Assembly: GCA_036250225.1 (NCBI GenBank)
Contig: JAPZLL010000018.1
Span: 434,001-498,000, forward strand
Length of the DNA stretch: 64,000 bases
DNA from: Cercophora sp. LCS_1
Lineage: Eukaryota; Ascomycota; Sordariomycetes; Sordariales; Lasiosphaeriaceae
Direction: 5' to 3'
Shown: positions 45,763 to 57,300 of the stretch, piece after piece
How positions within the stretch are numbered: position 1 is the first letter of the stretch
How the letters are laid out: each line of letters starts with the position of its first letter
Program-made: the position numbers and the translations under genes
Notes under the pieces: model-generated
What the model saw: only the letters and a program-made list of their open reading frames with translations
Databases searched by the model: none
What the model was told of the DNA's origin: nothing

Positions 45763-47150
45763 ATGCCCTCCCCCGCTATAACCCGCATCCGCGCCTTCAC
45801 CTCCCAATCCCCCTCCCCGCGCCCCTTCCAGTCCGCCCTATCCGCCCTCCACACCTCCCTCAGCGCCCTCCCCTTGCCCACCACACAACCCCTCCAATCC
45901 GAATACCTCCTCGCCCTCTCTACCCTCCGCCACTGGCACGACACCATCTCGCCATCCGACCACCTCACATCCGAGTACGCCATTGCCAATAACAAATCGA
46001 ATCCCGCCCGTCGCGTCCCCATCGGCCTCGTGCATATCATCCCCGCGCCAAAAAGTATATACGGTCCCATCGCGTGCATCGCAGCCGCGCTGGCAGCTTG
46101 CTGCGGCGTGGTTATCGAATTGGAGGATGTACACCCGTTGCGCCGGGTTCTGGGGGGGTTGAATGGGGATACACTCTGTGTTGTTGCACCCGGTGAGGGT
46201 GAGGGTGATGTGCTGATTGACCAGCGTGGGGGCGGACGGACAGTAGCTGTTGTGGATCGGAGTGCGGATATTGAAAATGCGGCGAGGGTCTTGGTAAAGG
46301 CTAGGTTTGCCATGGTAGGAGGGGTGTATGCGCCTGATTTAGTGGTTGTCAATGAGTTTGTGAAGAAGAGATTTCTCGAGGCCTGTATAAAGGAAATCGA
46401 AGTAAGTGGGGATGATGAGCCATCGGGGATGGAGGGGGTGGTGAAAGAGGCCGAGGAAAGAGGGCAGGCGAGAGTTTTTGGCGGGGTGGGCGGGAAGGTG
46501 GTTGAGGTTTTGGAAAAGGGGTGTGAGGTGATGAAGCAAAATGTGGAGGGGAGGTTTCTGGTCGTGGTTGGGTGTTCGGGGCTGGTAGATGCCGTGTTTG
46601 GGAGGGAGGAGGGGTGAGTATTCCCTCTCTCTAGATGAGAATGGTTGCTGATTTGACGAACAGGACATTGTTGGCAGGGTATTTCTTTGCCGAACCAGGC
46701 GCTGCGAAATATCTCGCCCAGTTTATGGACTGTCAAGCCTCGTTTGTCAACCATATACCCACGCAGCTGCTTGTTGGACCTGCGGCGCCCAAGGGGCATG
46801 CGCTCGACCTGTTGTGGCGGTATAACCCTGACATGTTTACTGTGCCGCGACCGCAGTTTGTCCCGTCGCCTGCTCCGATAGAGGCGGCGCGCTTGGTCGA
46901 CGAGCTACTTGCCAAGGATGCGATTACGGGGAAGAAGAAAGGAGCGCTGAACCAGAAGATCAAGGCGTTTGCTTCTCGACCGCTGAAACCGTCGGGACAG
47001 GTAAAATCACTAGAGGAGCTGGACTTTTTCGGCTCGGGGCTGTTCCTTGGAGGTGGGATCGTCCTCGCTGTGGTCCTGCCTGCGCTTGGTTGGACATCGT
47101 ACGTGCTTGGGAAAGGCGCGTTGGGGTATCTTGGGAAATGGAGGCGTTGA
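45763..47150 (+). CDS. Aldehyde dehydrogenase-like protein, probably without the catalytic cysteine
   Basis: Exons 45763-46613 and 46664-47150 (intron 50 nt), 445 aa. Recognisable ALDH-superfamily traits: PIGLVHIIPAPKSIYGPIACIAAALAA in the cofactor region, TVAVVDRSADIENAARVLV, and the C-terminal FNHIP-like region (ASFVNHIPTQLLVG). The catalytic loop, where active ALDHs have GQ-x-C, reads RFAMVGGVYAPD with no cysteine. This resembles fungal ALDH-like proteins of unknown activity with GG-x-YAPD at this position, as I recall the family. The C-terminus has a hydrophobic helix (SGLFLGGGIVLAVVLPALGW), a probable membrane anchor. The protein is somewhat shorter than a typical ALDH (about 500 aa). 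It may bind NAD(P) but is unlikely to oxidise aldehydes by the usual thiohemiacetal route. Confidence 0.8.
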
Positions 47151-47355
47151 TCTCAACAGGATGTACGATTATTGCGCTGGTTTCCTGCAAGTTGGTGACA
47201 AAACCCGGCTCACTGAATCCAGCTGATGCAACTTTCAAGTGGTCGAGACGTCTCGGCAGAAAATTACGGTCTTGTTGTCAACCAACGCATATAGATTTCA
47301 AGTCCATCCTGTGGTGGATAAACTGGTATATCAACAAAGGGAACAATCATTACGT

Positions 47356-50300
47356 CTACTCCTCTTCGCCATCCTCGTCGCAGGGGTACGTGATGGGTAG
47401 TGTCGGCTTGGGCTGGGTCATCTTCTGCCAGTTCGCCCAGGCATTGCCCACATCGCACACGGGAATCGTCACCATGCCGAGATCCAACAGGTTGATGCCA
47501 CGCTCCCCACCCTTGTACAGGCCAACAATATCGACATTATCGGCGTTGAAGAACGGTGTGTTCTTCTTGGAGTTGTTCTCCTTCGTTTTGATCGCCCTGA
47601 CCCTGTTAGCACGCCGCCGACCACAGGGTGGAACAACTTACGCCTTCACCATCTCCTCCACCGACAAGTCAAACTTTTTCAGCTCTTCAATCTCGTCGGG
47701 GCTCTCAAAGGACGCAACGACGCACGAAGGAACCCCTTGTGGCGCGCCCGGGATTGGGTCGCAGTTGACCGGCTTGCCCCGGATCGAGGCCAGGACGAAC
47801 TGGTTGCCCTTGTCGTCGCAGTACTCTCCCGCCTTGATGGTGCCCTCCTGCAAACCCTTGTCCTTGATGGCCCCGCTGCCGCACTTTCGGCCCGTCTTAA
47901 GAACCACCGGCCTCACGTCGCCCATCCTCCACGCCTTGGGAATGATGTAGGCGAAAATGCCCTTCTTGATCATTGACTTAATCTCAAAGTCACTCAGCTT
48001 CTCTGTCTTTGTGGTACCCTTTTCCGGGACGCCCGAGTTAAGTTTGCCGTCGACGACGAGCTGGCGGAGCTGTTCGATTGAGGCGTCGCCCCCGTTGAAG
48101 AGCTCCTTGTTCATGTCAGACAGAGACCTCTCCCAGATCGTCAGAGTCGAGTTCATGAACAACAGGAGAGTCGACGCGTCACCGAGTTTCTTTTCCTGCG
48201 CGCTGCACGGTGTTAGTTGGATTCTCAGCGGACAAAAGCGTGCATACCCTGTGGCCTTGTCCTTGGCCATGTTGATTCCGTTTTGCGCGAGGGTGCCGAT
48301 CCCCTCTCCGAGGCCACCGCCCAGACCGACACCGCCGAAGCCACCCATGACTGGAAACAAACAATTAGCAGCCAAAAAGGAAAAATGGTATTTTGTCTTA
48401 CAGTTTCTAAACATCGGAGGCAGGCCAAGGCTGAGAACCGTGGCAAGAACGTTGAAAGCCATCTGCTTTGCGAACGTGTCGTCCGCTGCACCTGCAAACT
48501 TGTCCACTAGGACAGGAATGAGATCGTTGACTTCATTCTTCGTCTGCTTCAGCGCCGTGTAGTAGTTGAGGAAGGCCTGTTCAATGTGCACCATGGCGTT
48601 GTTGATGAGATTGCCCGCTGGCCCGACCTTGGCACCGGGGTAGTCGTCTCGATCCACACAGCTGCTGTCCTCGTCGCTGCAGCCGTTGCCAACAAGCATC
48701 TTGCCACACTCCATTGAATCCTTCTCGCTCTTGAAGAATTCCCTACCGACATAGTCAGAGAACTCCATCCCCGTGCCGTCTTGGCGGCCGTTGCTCTTCC
48801 ACGCCCAAATGGCATCGTTCCTAGACTGGTCAGCCAAGTGAGAGAATCATCGGGAGCCTGACTTTACCACGCAGAGCTGGACATGACTCCGGTCCAGCGC
48901 CCCTTCGCCGTGATGTTCTTGGTCGCGAATGGATCATCTTGGCAGTAAAGCTCATACCATTTGCGACCCTCCTCCGCGTACTCGGGGGATGTCACCGCGC
49001 CGAGCTCTGAAGGCGAGCATGTCTGAAGATCCACGGCCCAATCGGTGGTGCCAGCAAAGTTGAGCGCCTTGTACCTTTGGGTGCGCCTAGCCTTGTTGAC
49101 GTTGTCCATGTAGGCCACGTACTCGGTCCCGTCGTAGATGAGGATGTTGGACTCGGATTTGTCAATAAAGGTGCGAGCTGTGGGGTTGTTCTCGATGATC
49201 AGTTGGATCTCGGCGTTGGAGAGGTAACCGGCAGTTCCCGTGCAAATGCCTGGACGGGCATCAGAGTGGTTTGAGGTGCCGGTAAAAGTGCACATCTCGT
49301 CAACACATCCAGCTTGCGCCATCTTGAACGACCGCCCATAGCTGGTGACGCCCACAACAATCTTGGAAGGAACACCGGCCTTTGTAACCATGACCAAGGC
49401 GACCATCGTCTCGGTCATGTTGACATGCGACCTCAGGCAGTTTCCAAGCTTGCAGCCAGGACTGGACCATTCACTGCCAGTATCCCATTGACCTATCCAT
49501 GTTAGCTTGCGGTCACTACAAGGGGCTGCATGTCATACCGTGCAAATCGTACGTCATGTACACAATGTAATCGAGAACCTTGGCCATCTCAGCAATGGGG
49601 AAGCCCTTGAGATACCAATAGGATGCCGGCGCCGCGATAGAGAGCGTCATGTGGGCAGGGAGTAAAGACCTCAGGAGCTGCAAGAACTTCAGGTAATTGG
49701 GACCATCAATGGGGCCCGCAGGAGGGATATGAGGGAGATCATGAGCGGCCGGATACTCCCAGTCAATGTCGATGCCGTCCAAGTTGTACTGCTTAGCAAA
49801 GTTGGCAATGTTGGTGGCCAGCTTGTTGCGATTCGCAGGGTTGACGCCCTCGCGAAAGATGTTGAAGGTAGTGGGAGATGTCGAAGCCGCCCAGCCACCG
49901 AATGCCACGATCCTCTTGGTCTTGGTGAGCTTGAGGAACTTGTCAAACTGCTTCTTGGTCAAGGACATGTCGACCTCGAAACTCGGTGTGATGTCGCCAA
50001 ACGAAAAGTGGGTGTGGCTGTACTTTTCCTGGTTGATCTCGCTAACATCCATGCGGAGGCAAGGACGGTCCGAGTTCCAGGCTTCAAAGTACCCGACAGT
50101 GATGAAAGACTTGGGTGGTTCCTTGTTGTTGACTATATCCGTTCCGCAATTGCTGATGCACCCGTTGTGATCCTTGGCCGCCGTTCCAGGGGTTCCGTCA
50201 CCAGAAACAACGCAAAAGTCGGTTGTGGTACCGCATTGTCCCCAGATGTTGCAGCACGCCTTGAGGGGACAGGGGTTGAGCTCGCTGATGTTGGTGCCCT

Positions 50301-50859
50301 TGGGGGGCGCAATGGTGCCGGGCTTCTGGGGGCCGCAGACAGCATTCTCGATGGGACTGGGCATCGGAGGGTCGCCTTCGCTGAGACAGATCCTCGCGCC
50401 GGGCCAAAGTCGGTCGCAGCCAGACCAACCCCAAGTTTTGCCTTTGTTGAGTTCGTCGAGCTCGTCCTTGCTCAGACCATTGGAGGCTTCGATCACAGAA
50501 CAGTACTCTCCCTTGACGACGGTGTGGACGGCGCACGACCCGTCGGCATTCTTCTTGGGTCTTTTGTCCTTGAGCTAGCCGGGCGAGCAGCACACTCATT
50601 GACCAACCTTGAGATCGGAACAGAGGTTGGAGGCGGGGTTGTACTTGGTGAAGTGGCTGTTTGGAATGTCGCACTTGTTGACCAGCGAACCGCAGTGAGC
50701 AGCAATCTTTTCACAGGTGTCTTTGTCGACGACCTTCTCGAGCTCGCAGTCGGCGCGAGCAACCAAGTTTGACGAAGGGATTGCGGCGACGGGGAATGGA
50801 GATAGGAGGAGGAGGACGGCGGCAGTAGCCGCCAAAAACGAGTGTGAGCCCTTTGCCAT
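47356..50859 (-). CDS. GH18 chitinase, killer-toxin-like subgroup C, with LysM and chitin-binding modules
   Basis: Exons 50859-50608, 50574-49539, 49492-48868, 48820-48402, 48350-48248, 48202-47642 and 47596-47356; 1078 aa if every junction holds (total length divisible by three). Residues 1-26 are a signal peptide. Cys-rich LysM-like segments follow (CEKIAAHCGSLVNKCDIPN, then YCSVIEASNGLSKDELDELN with WGWSGC), then a hevein-type chitin-binding module (CCNIWGQCGTTTDFC), then the GH18 barrel with catalytic DGIDIDWEYPAA (Glu is the acid). The C-terminal ~460 residues are the extension typical of subgroup C fungal chitinases, related to the Kluyveromyces lactis zymocin chitinase subunit. Secreted; degrades chitin. 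The first intron (33 nt; 39 nt with an alternative acceptor) is very short, so that junction is the weakest. It diverges from a LysM gene. Confidence 0.88.
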
Positions 50860-50967
50860 GGCGGAGATGGCTGCAGGTATGGTATAAAACGAAAGGACGC
50901 CCCACGGAGGGTCACGGCGGTGTCGATGTCGATGATGCATCTTCGAAAGCGGCGGCAATGCCAACAT

Positions 50968-50976
50968 GATATAGGG
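50968..50976 (-). promoter_or_regulatory. TATA-like element of the chitinase gene
   Basis: CCTATATCAT on the minus strand about 110 nt upstream of the chitinase ATG (50859). Position is typical for a fungal TATA promoter; not verified experimentally. Confidence 0.35.
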
Positions 50977-52064
50977 AGGACTCGACCAGAAAAAGAGGAT
51001 ACCAAGGCCTTCGGTGTCTGTTTGCTCTGTCGTCTCGGCAGGTCATCTCCGATGCAAACCAGTGCACTGTGATTGTTGATTTCCTGCGTATTTGGTCATG
51101 TGCCGGGATGGGAAGTGCGCTTAGGGGTAGCAAATGTTGAACTAAGTCAATCCATCCCATGCCGTCGGGCGAAGGCCCCAATCGGGCGAGATGTTTCGCC
51201 CATACTGGGGGACAAGAAGGCGACGAGGAAGCAGAAACCAAAACTTGGGCTTCAAACTTCGGCAAACTTACCAAACCGAGCTGCGGCAAACTCTTGGACA
51301 GCCTCTCCATATGAAGCCAGGCAGCAGAATTAAATCTCTGCTCTTGGGTCGTTTGCAAAGTGGAAATACCAGAGACGAAGCCAGAGAAGCGAGCCAAGAT
51401 CGAAGCGGCGATGCCAAAATTAAGTTTGATGTCACGTCCGGTTTAGGTGTTGAGCGGGTTGGGTGGGTCTCTGTCACTTCCTGGTCCTGAACGAGGCAAG
51501 TGCGACGGGAGCATAGACTTCAGCCCTACCGAGCACCCAAATCTCTCCTGGCCAAGCGTAACGTTGTTGCATGACTTGGTGCCGGGACTAATTTCCTGGT
51601 GCAACTCTCCGTCGGCAATTTGAGATCTGGGACGGGACCTTTGGACGGCTCTTGACCTCACGGTTTTCATCGTCCGCTACGCTCAAGTTGGTGTTACTAC
51701 CGTCCTCCCGCTACTAGCCCCGGGTTTCTCCTGCCGTTCTAGAACTTTGTTGCGCTCGCCAATCGTCAGGTCGTTCTGTCCCCAGAGCTTGGCGTCCCTC
51801 ATCATCGACACCTCTTGACGCCCCAGGGTCTAGGAGTTCCGGGCCGGTCTGGCTGCCCCACACACAATACCACCGAGAAGCAATCTTATGCTAAGAATAA
51901 TGGTGTCAAGGATGGCTCTAATTTCTCTGCCTTGTAAGGTTGGTGGGGGCACCTTTCCAGGTAGAGTCTCGGTGTCTTTGGGTCTGTGGAAGCGAGTCAG
52001 GCCGGAGATGTGCGAATTCTAGGTGAGGAAACGTGAGGAGATACCACGAGTGCCAGAAACGAGA

Positions 52065-52070
52065 TATATA
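52065..52070 (+). promoter_or_regulatory. TATA-like element of the LysM gene
   Basis: TATATA about 100 nt upstream of the chosen ATG (52166); the upstream in-frame start at 52094 would leave it only about 30 nt away, favouring 52166. Confidence 0.4.
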
Positions 52071-52165
52071 GTCGATGGAATCTTCTCTCTCCTTTGAGCT
52101 CATCACCAACGCCGGCCAGACAATCTCTCCAGTTGCTCAGGAACAAACCCTCTTTGATTTTCGTC

Positions 52166-53392
52166 ATGTCTCCCAAGGCCACTCTTTCGAGCTTGTTGTT
52201 CGTTTTGCCGTTGGCATCCTGCGCAACTCTCCCCATCGCAAAACGGGGTGGACCACTTCCAGGGTTCGACTTCGACCCGGCCACGACAGCGTACTGTTCG
52301 TGGTGGATCGACTATGAGGGCGGACCCAGCTGCACTGATGTGGTGAGCACATGGGGCATCACAGTCACTGAGTTCAGCAGATGGGTAGGTTCTTTGTCCC
52401 CCAGTGTTCACATTCTGATCTGATGGTGTATCTAGAACCCTTCCGTCAACTCAAACTGCCAAGGCCTGAAGGCATACAACTCATACTGCGTTGAGGCGTG
52501 GGACGAGCCTCCGCCCGCAGAAACGACCAGCAGCACTTCAACCACTTCCACTACGTCGACCACCTCCACAGCGAGCACAACGACTCCCATCACCCCCAAG
52601 TCGACAACGACAACCACGCCAAAGACCACACCCAAGCCGGTTACCACCACAACCACCTCCTCAGGCAACGGCATTGCTACTCCCACCCCTATCCAGCCGG
52701 GAATGGTCTCCAACTGCGACTCCTTTTACAAGGTGAAGGCAGGTGACACATGCGACACCATTGTCAAGGCCAACGGCATCTCCCTCGCGCAATTCGTCGA
52801 CTGGAACACCGAAATCGGTGGAACCGACTGCGCAAGTCTCTGGAAGGACGCATATGTTTGCATTTCCGTCGTCGGCCACTCCCCGACCACGTCTCCCACC
52901 ACCCGCACTATAACAATCACCTCCACCACTGTGGTCAACGGCATCTCCACTCCCACACCCGTGCAGCCCGGCATGGTGTCCAACTGCGATGTCTTTTACA
53001 AGGTCAAGTCGGGCGACACCTGCGAGTCCATCATCAACGCCAACGGTGTCTCCCTTACCCAGTTTATCACCTGGAACCCAGAGATTGGAGGGACCCAGTG
53101 CAACGGCATGTGGAAGGACTACTACGTGTGCCTTTCCATTGTTGGACACACGCCCACCAAGCCTGTCACTACTACGACAAGCAAGACGACTTCCATTACC
53201 ACACCGACTCCTGTGCAGACGGGCATCACCAAGAACTGCAAGAAGTTCCATCTGGTCAAGACGGGGGAGAGCTGTGACGCCATCATCAAGCAGTACGGCA
53301 TCACGCTTGCTCAGTTTGTGAGCTGGAACCCGGATGCCGGGGCGACGTGCACTGGGCTGTGGGCGAATACTTATGCTTGTGTTGGTGTTTAG
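52166..53392 (+). CDS. Secreted multi-LysM protein (LysM effector-like)
   Basis: Exons 52166-52384 and 52436-53392 (intron 51 nt, phase 0), 391 aa. Residues 1-19 are a signal peptide (hydrophobic SSLLFVLPLASC). Four LysM-type repeats follow: a divergent first one (TDVVSTWGITVTEFSRWNPS, split by the intron) and three closely similar ones beginning YKVKAGDTCDTIVKANGIS, YKVKSGDTCESIINANGVS and HLVKTGESCDAIIKQYGIT, separated by Thr/Ser/Pro-rich linkers that are probably O-glycosylated. LysM modules bind chitin oligomers. No catalytic domain is present. Fungal LysM proteins of this kind shield hyphal chitin or sequester chitin fragments; adjacent to a subgroup C chitinase, this one may protect the producer's own wall. 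An extra in-frame ATG at 52094 exists. Confidence 0.9.
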
Positions 53393-53521
53393 ACGTGGGT
53401 TTAATGACAGGGGTGGGTATTGGGTTCATGTAGATGTGTTTGACCTCTTCATATTCGTAATGCTTAAATTTGACGATTCCGGAGGCCACAGGCAGCCACC
53501 GCATTGAAAGTGCCAAGTTGA

Positions 53522-54510
53522 AGCCACATACAGGGGTCGAAGGAGAAGGCAAGGCTTTGCTCGCATTGCCTGACCCTGCACGCAAACCTTCGCCTCTCCT
53601 CAATCAAAGTTCCACGATCTAGACCATTGCTACGCCTCAACATACCCTCTTTCTCAGTGTTCTGCACTGAATGCACCTGCGAACAGGACATAGTGCCTGG
53701 AAACGAAGTTGCCGCATGGAAGCGATTCTACCTGACTCCTTGTGAAGTTTGTCGAGCTCGGTATTTGCTGCCTCAAAGCTGTTCCTTGACCCGGCTTCAG
53801 AGGCTTTACCCCCGAAAACTTGGGTCTGGACTTGCATCGATGCATCGATGGACTGTCTGGTTTGTTGAGGAGACTGGTGAAGGACTGTGGTTGAGCGGTA
53901 GGTTCCCTCGCTCAGATGGCATGGCGTTTAATCGATAGACCTCTTTACAACATACGCGTTACCTAATGTGACTTTAAGTCTAGATAAAGCCTCGGGTTTT
54001 GACCACGAGGGGTACTTGGATGTCGAACTCCCAAAGCACTTAAAAGACGTCCTGGGACCAGAGTTTGACCACTCGTGGATGATCTGGCGGCCCTCGAGTT
54101 GGCGTGAGGCATTAGAAGCAATGGATGGGAGAAGCGTTCCTGATCCTCGAACTAAGCGCTTACTTGAGACTCGCGAAGGGGAACCAGATCTCAAAAATCC
54201 ATTGGCGCAGCGACGTCTAGGGCAAATACCCAGCAACGACAAAAACCCGGATGAAGCGACGGTGGATGGCTCAAACCGAGTCGGGCCTGATACCAGTTCT
54301 GTTGAAGACTGGAAGGTTTGGGTGACATATCGAAGATCTCAGAGCCGAGTGGCCCGCAATATGGTAGCCCCCTTGAATCCCACGACTCATGGACGGGACA
54401 AGTCCAGCAACATCGACGGTGTTGTTGAGCCGCGACCAAAATGCCTGAAAACAGAAGCCGACGCAAATAAAATCTGGTGGGAAACCCGTGTTGGGACAGC
54501 CCAAGATTAG
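53522..54510 (+). pseudogene. Remnant of the N-terminal part of the HET-like gene
   Basis: An open frame from 53522 (no ATG near the start) contains CSHCL and CTEC cysteine pairs, as at the N-terminus of many HET proteins. A plausible intron (53898-53983, TCTAG acceptor) joins it to a second open stretch ending at a stop at 54508-54510. That stop, the missing start and the lack of an obvious junction to the HET core at 54546 suggest decay. The family assignment rests on position just upstream of the HET core; composition alone is not diagnostic. Confidence 0.4.
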
Positions 54511-54545
54511 ATATCTTGGTGCGAGGATCAGCACCCTGTCTGTAG

Positions 54546-56097
54546 ATCGTCTCGCAACAACCCCGATGTTCGCCCACCAGGGTTATTGACTTGGGTGATG
54601 GCGAGCCCGCAGATATCCGAGTGGCTGAAACCGCAAAAATCCCCAGTCAGTTCGAGTATACAGCGCTCAGCCATTGTTGGGGCACGGCGGGAATGTCCTG
54701 CAAGCTGACGGAATCGACCATAAGCTCTCTGGTCAATGGAGTTCATCTTGGTATGCTTCCCGAAACCTTTCAAGACGCCGCTTTTGTCACCAAGTCCCTC
54801 GGCTTACGGCACATGTGGATCGATGCTCTCTGCATAGTCCAACCTGAAGGCATGGGCACGCTCGGTACAACCCACGAGGACTGGAAAAGAGTCAGCGAGG
54901 ATGGGCGACATATATGCCAATGCTTACGTCACATTGGCTGCGGATGGAGCTGTCGATAGCTCTCGGGGCCTTTTTCTCAATATCGTAGCCCAGGAATCGC
55001 GGGTGCATGATGAGGGTCGAGTCTTCAGGTTTCCCAGCGCTCGTCGGGACCAAGTACCCGAGTCTTCCCTCAGCAAACGCGGCTGGGTTCTGCAGGAGAT
55101 GGCTCTTTCGCCGCGAGTGATTCATTTTTCGAGTGATCAGATATACTGGCAGCGCGTGGAGTCAGCCTTGACTTCGGAAGACAATTCATTGCCAGCATCG
55201 AACTCGCGTCATGGGGGCTTTGTGGGAAATGAGCCATACCCGGGGAGCTACGACTTCCGCAACCCAACCAGGACTTGGTGGGATTGGTGTTGCCAATACA
55301 GCACCAGACGTCTCAAGTATCCGGCAGATTGGCTTGTTGCTTTTGTCGGCGTCACTCGATACCACAAGCAAAACATCTATTCCGCCCCAATCGTTGGTCT
55401 GTGGCGATCAAATTTGCATCTCAATCTCCTTTGGCGGCTAGGGACTCGCATTGTCTTGCCTCCGCCGAGAGAATGGAGAGGAAGCCTCGGTATCCCTTCG
55501 TGGTCGTGGCTTGCAAGCAACCGAGAGCTTTTACCCGGAGTGTATGACTGGATCGAGGACGCGAGTGCCAACAGCGATGTCATCAAGTCTCCGTATACAT
55601 CTTTTAGCGAATGTGAAGTGGTCTGGACAGGCGAGGAGTTCACAAGCATCCTATCCAAAGCCGAGATCCATGGTGAGGGCAAAATCCTCCACTTGCTGTT
55701 GGAGCCGGACGAAAACATCTTTCCAGCTTATCGTGTCGTGGGCCCTGCCGAACGAGCGTACGTTGGTAATGGCGCTCGGAATGACAGCCGCTTCCAGGCA
55801 TACTTTGATGTCAAGAATGGCCAGAATGGTGATCGAAAGTTGGAGGCTGTTTGCTTGCTGCTTGCGTACAGGGAGACGATGATTGATGGGCTCTGGGAAA
55901 TGAATCACTTTGTTCTACTTTTGAAAGAGGTGAAAGGCGCTGAGGGCTCAGAGGAGGAGGAGCGCTATGAGGGAATTGGGGTGGGTTACTTACAGTGCAG
56001 GCAAGATGAGATACAACCCAAGGCGAGGGTGGCTGCACGTGTAAGAGCCAGTGTCTTCATCAGGGAAGCGAGCGTGAAGAATTTTGTGCTCGTCTGA
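54546..56097 (+). pseudogene. HET (heterokaryon incompatibility) domain protein, frame-disrupted
   Basis: The HET core reads in one frame from about 54546 (TRVIDLGDG, then YTALSHCWG, then LRHMWIDALCIVQ) to DWKRVSE at about 54894. It resumes in the next frame at 54901 with MGDIYANAYVTLAADGA, then RGWVLQEMALSPRVIHF, and continues open to the stop at 56097. The two halves of the normally continuous DWxxES-M-x2-IY motif are thus offset by one base (an extra G or a two-base loss). A 31-nt intron that could restore frame would delete the conserved ED-W motif, so I reject it. No ATG precedes the core in frame unless an upstream exon is spliced in. HET proteins trigger programmed death on non-self hyphal fusion and evolve rapidly. 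It is either a pseudogene or carries a base-call error. Confidence 0.75.
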
Positions 56098-57300
56098 GTT
56101 TGCGGCCTAGGGCATGGTGTCCTTTTCTCTCGGGAGTCTTATGGTGGGCTGTTCTTACTCATGGGCTCTTTTTTAATTGTTGAAATGATGGTTGCTGTTG
56201 TTCGTGCTCAGGATGAGATACTGTGTACTTGAGGTCTTCCAGCTTTGAGGTTGAAACCCTGGCAGAAAGGCTCGCTTGGTCGACGCGGATCACGTCATAG
56301 CTGAGTCCTGCCCAAGTGAAATCAAATCTTAGCATCAGATGACTCCTGAGAGCCCCGCGACTAGGATTTGGGGGCTCAGAGCGCCGGTTTTGCTCGTGAT
56401 TGTCCCCAGGATGCAAAGCCGTGTCACCCCCCAAACGCTGGGTTGAAAAATGTAGGCCAGATTGACGCGATGAAAACAGTGTGGCAACACAGCTGTTGCT
56501 CATCGATCCTGCTGACTGGAAATGCCCGGGTTTGAATAAAAAGCTGATACCCGGCTCCGAAAGAGGCGTCGTATGATCGGGTTCACGTGGTGGCTTGTGA
56601 TGGTTGACTGTGGAAATTATACCGCTGGGCAAGCTCATGACTAACGTTAGGACACTAGATGAAAAGTTCGAGTAGACCCTCAACCCGGCAGCTGGAAACT
56701 ACCAGAAGATTCTAGGAGTTGAACTATCAGCTGTGCTTGGCTTAGCAACTCTGAAACTCACCTGTTCGCGCCAGCAGACTCTGGTAGAAATCAGCAACTC
56801 TGCGCACCTTGTTCAAACCGCGTGTTTTTTTTTTACGCCGTGCACCCTTTCCTTCCAAGCATCAAGTTTGAGTGTCCGGTTATCTGGTAAGTTTGCGGAT
56901 CAGCGAGAATTTTCCGCATTGTACGACGCGTCACAGTAGCTAATCAGCAGCATCAGCTCCAACCCAGGCACAGATGAACACCTGCTTCTCGGATCCCACA
57001 TGTTTTCACGATTTTGAGCCACCACCCGAGCACCGCGAGACGGGAGAAGATATTTTGAGTCGCTCATACCAGACCTGGACGAGAAACAACAATTGCCTCG
57101 CGTCTGCACTGCTTCTCGGAGCGGCGTTGGTACCACGATGGGATCGACATCCTTCCGCACACGAAGATGTCCCTCAATGGCCACGACGAGAGCCCAAGGG
57201 GCAGACACGCCTATATAGAATCAGCTTGCTTTCTCAATCCAGGACCAGAATTATACCCATTCACACACATTCCACCATCAACGGACCGATACAAATCACC
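56098..57300. other. Intergenic: HET 3' flank and coiled-coil gene promoter
   Basis: 1.2 kb. A minus-strand open frame at 56159-56683 has no recognised features and looks like chance. Nothing else before the TATA box at 57212. Confidence 0.5.
57212..57218 (+). promoter_or_regulatory. TATA box of the small coiled-coil gene
   Basis: TATATAG 83-89 nt upstream of the ATG at 57301, followed by an A/C-rich leader (CCATCAACGGACC, ACAAATCACC) that resembles fungal 5' UTRs. Confidence 0.5.

Larger units (their letters stand above)
50860..52165. other. Divergent promoter region of the chitinase and LysM genes
   Basis: 1.3 kb shared by the chitinase (start 50859, leftward) and the LysM gene (start 52166, rightward). 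TATA-like motifs lie about 100 nt from both starts. No gene is seen between. A shared control region is plausible, but I cannot point to a specific regulator site. Confidence 0.5.

Noticed and set aside
54865..54895. 31-nt intron that would repair the HET frame shift
   Set aside because: Too short compared with the other introns and it would remove the conserved ED-W motif.
56159..56683. 174-codon minus-strand open frame in the gap after the HET gene
   Set aside because: No motif, no splice logic, irregular composition; probably chance.
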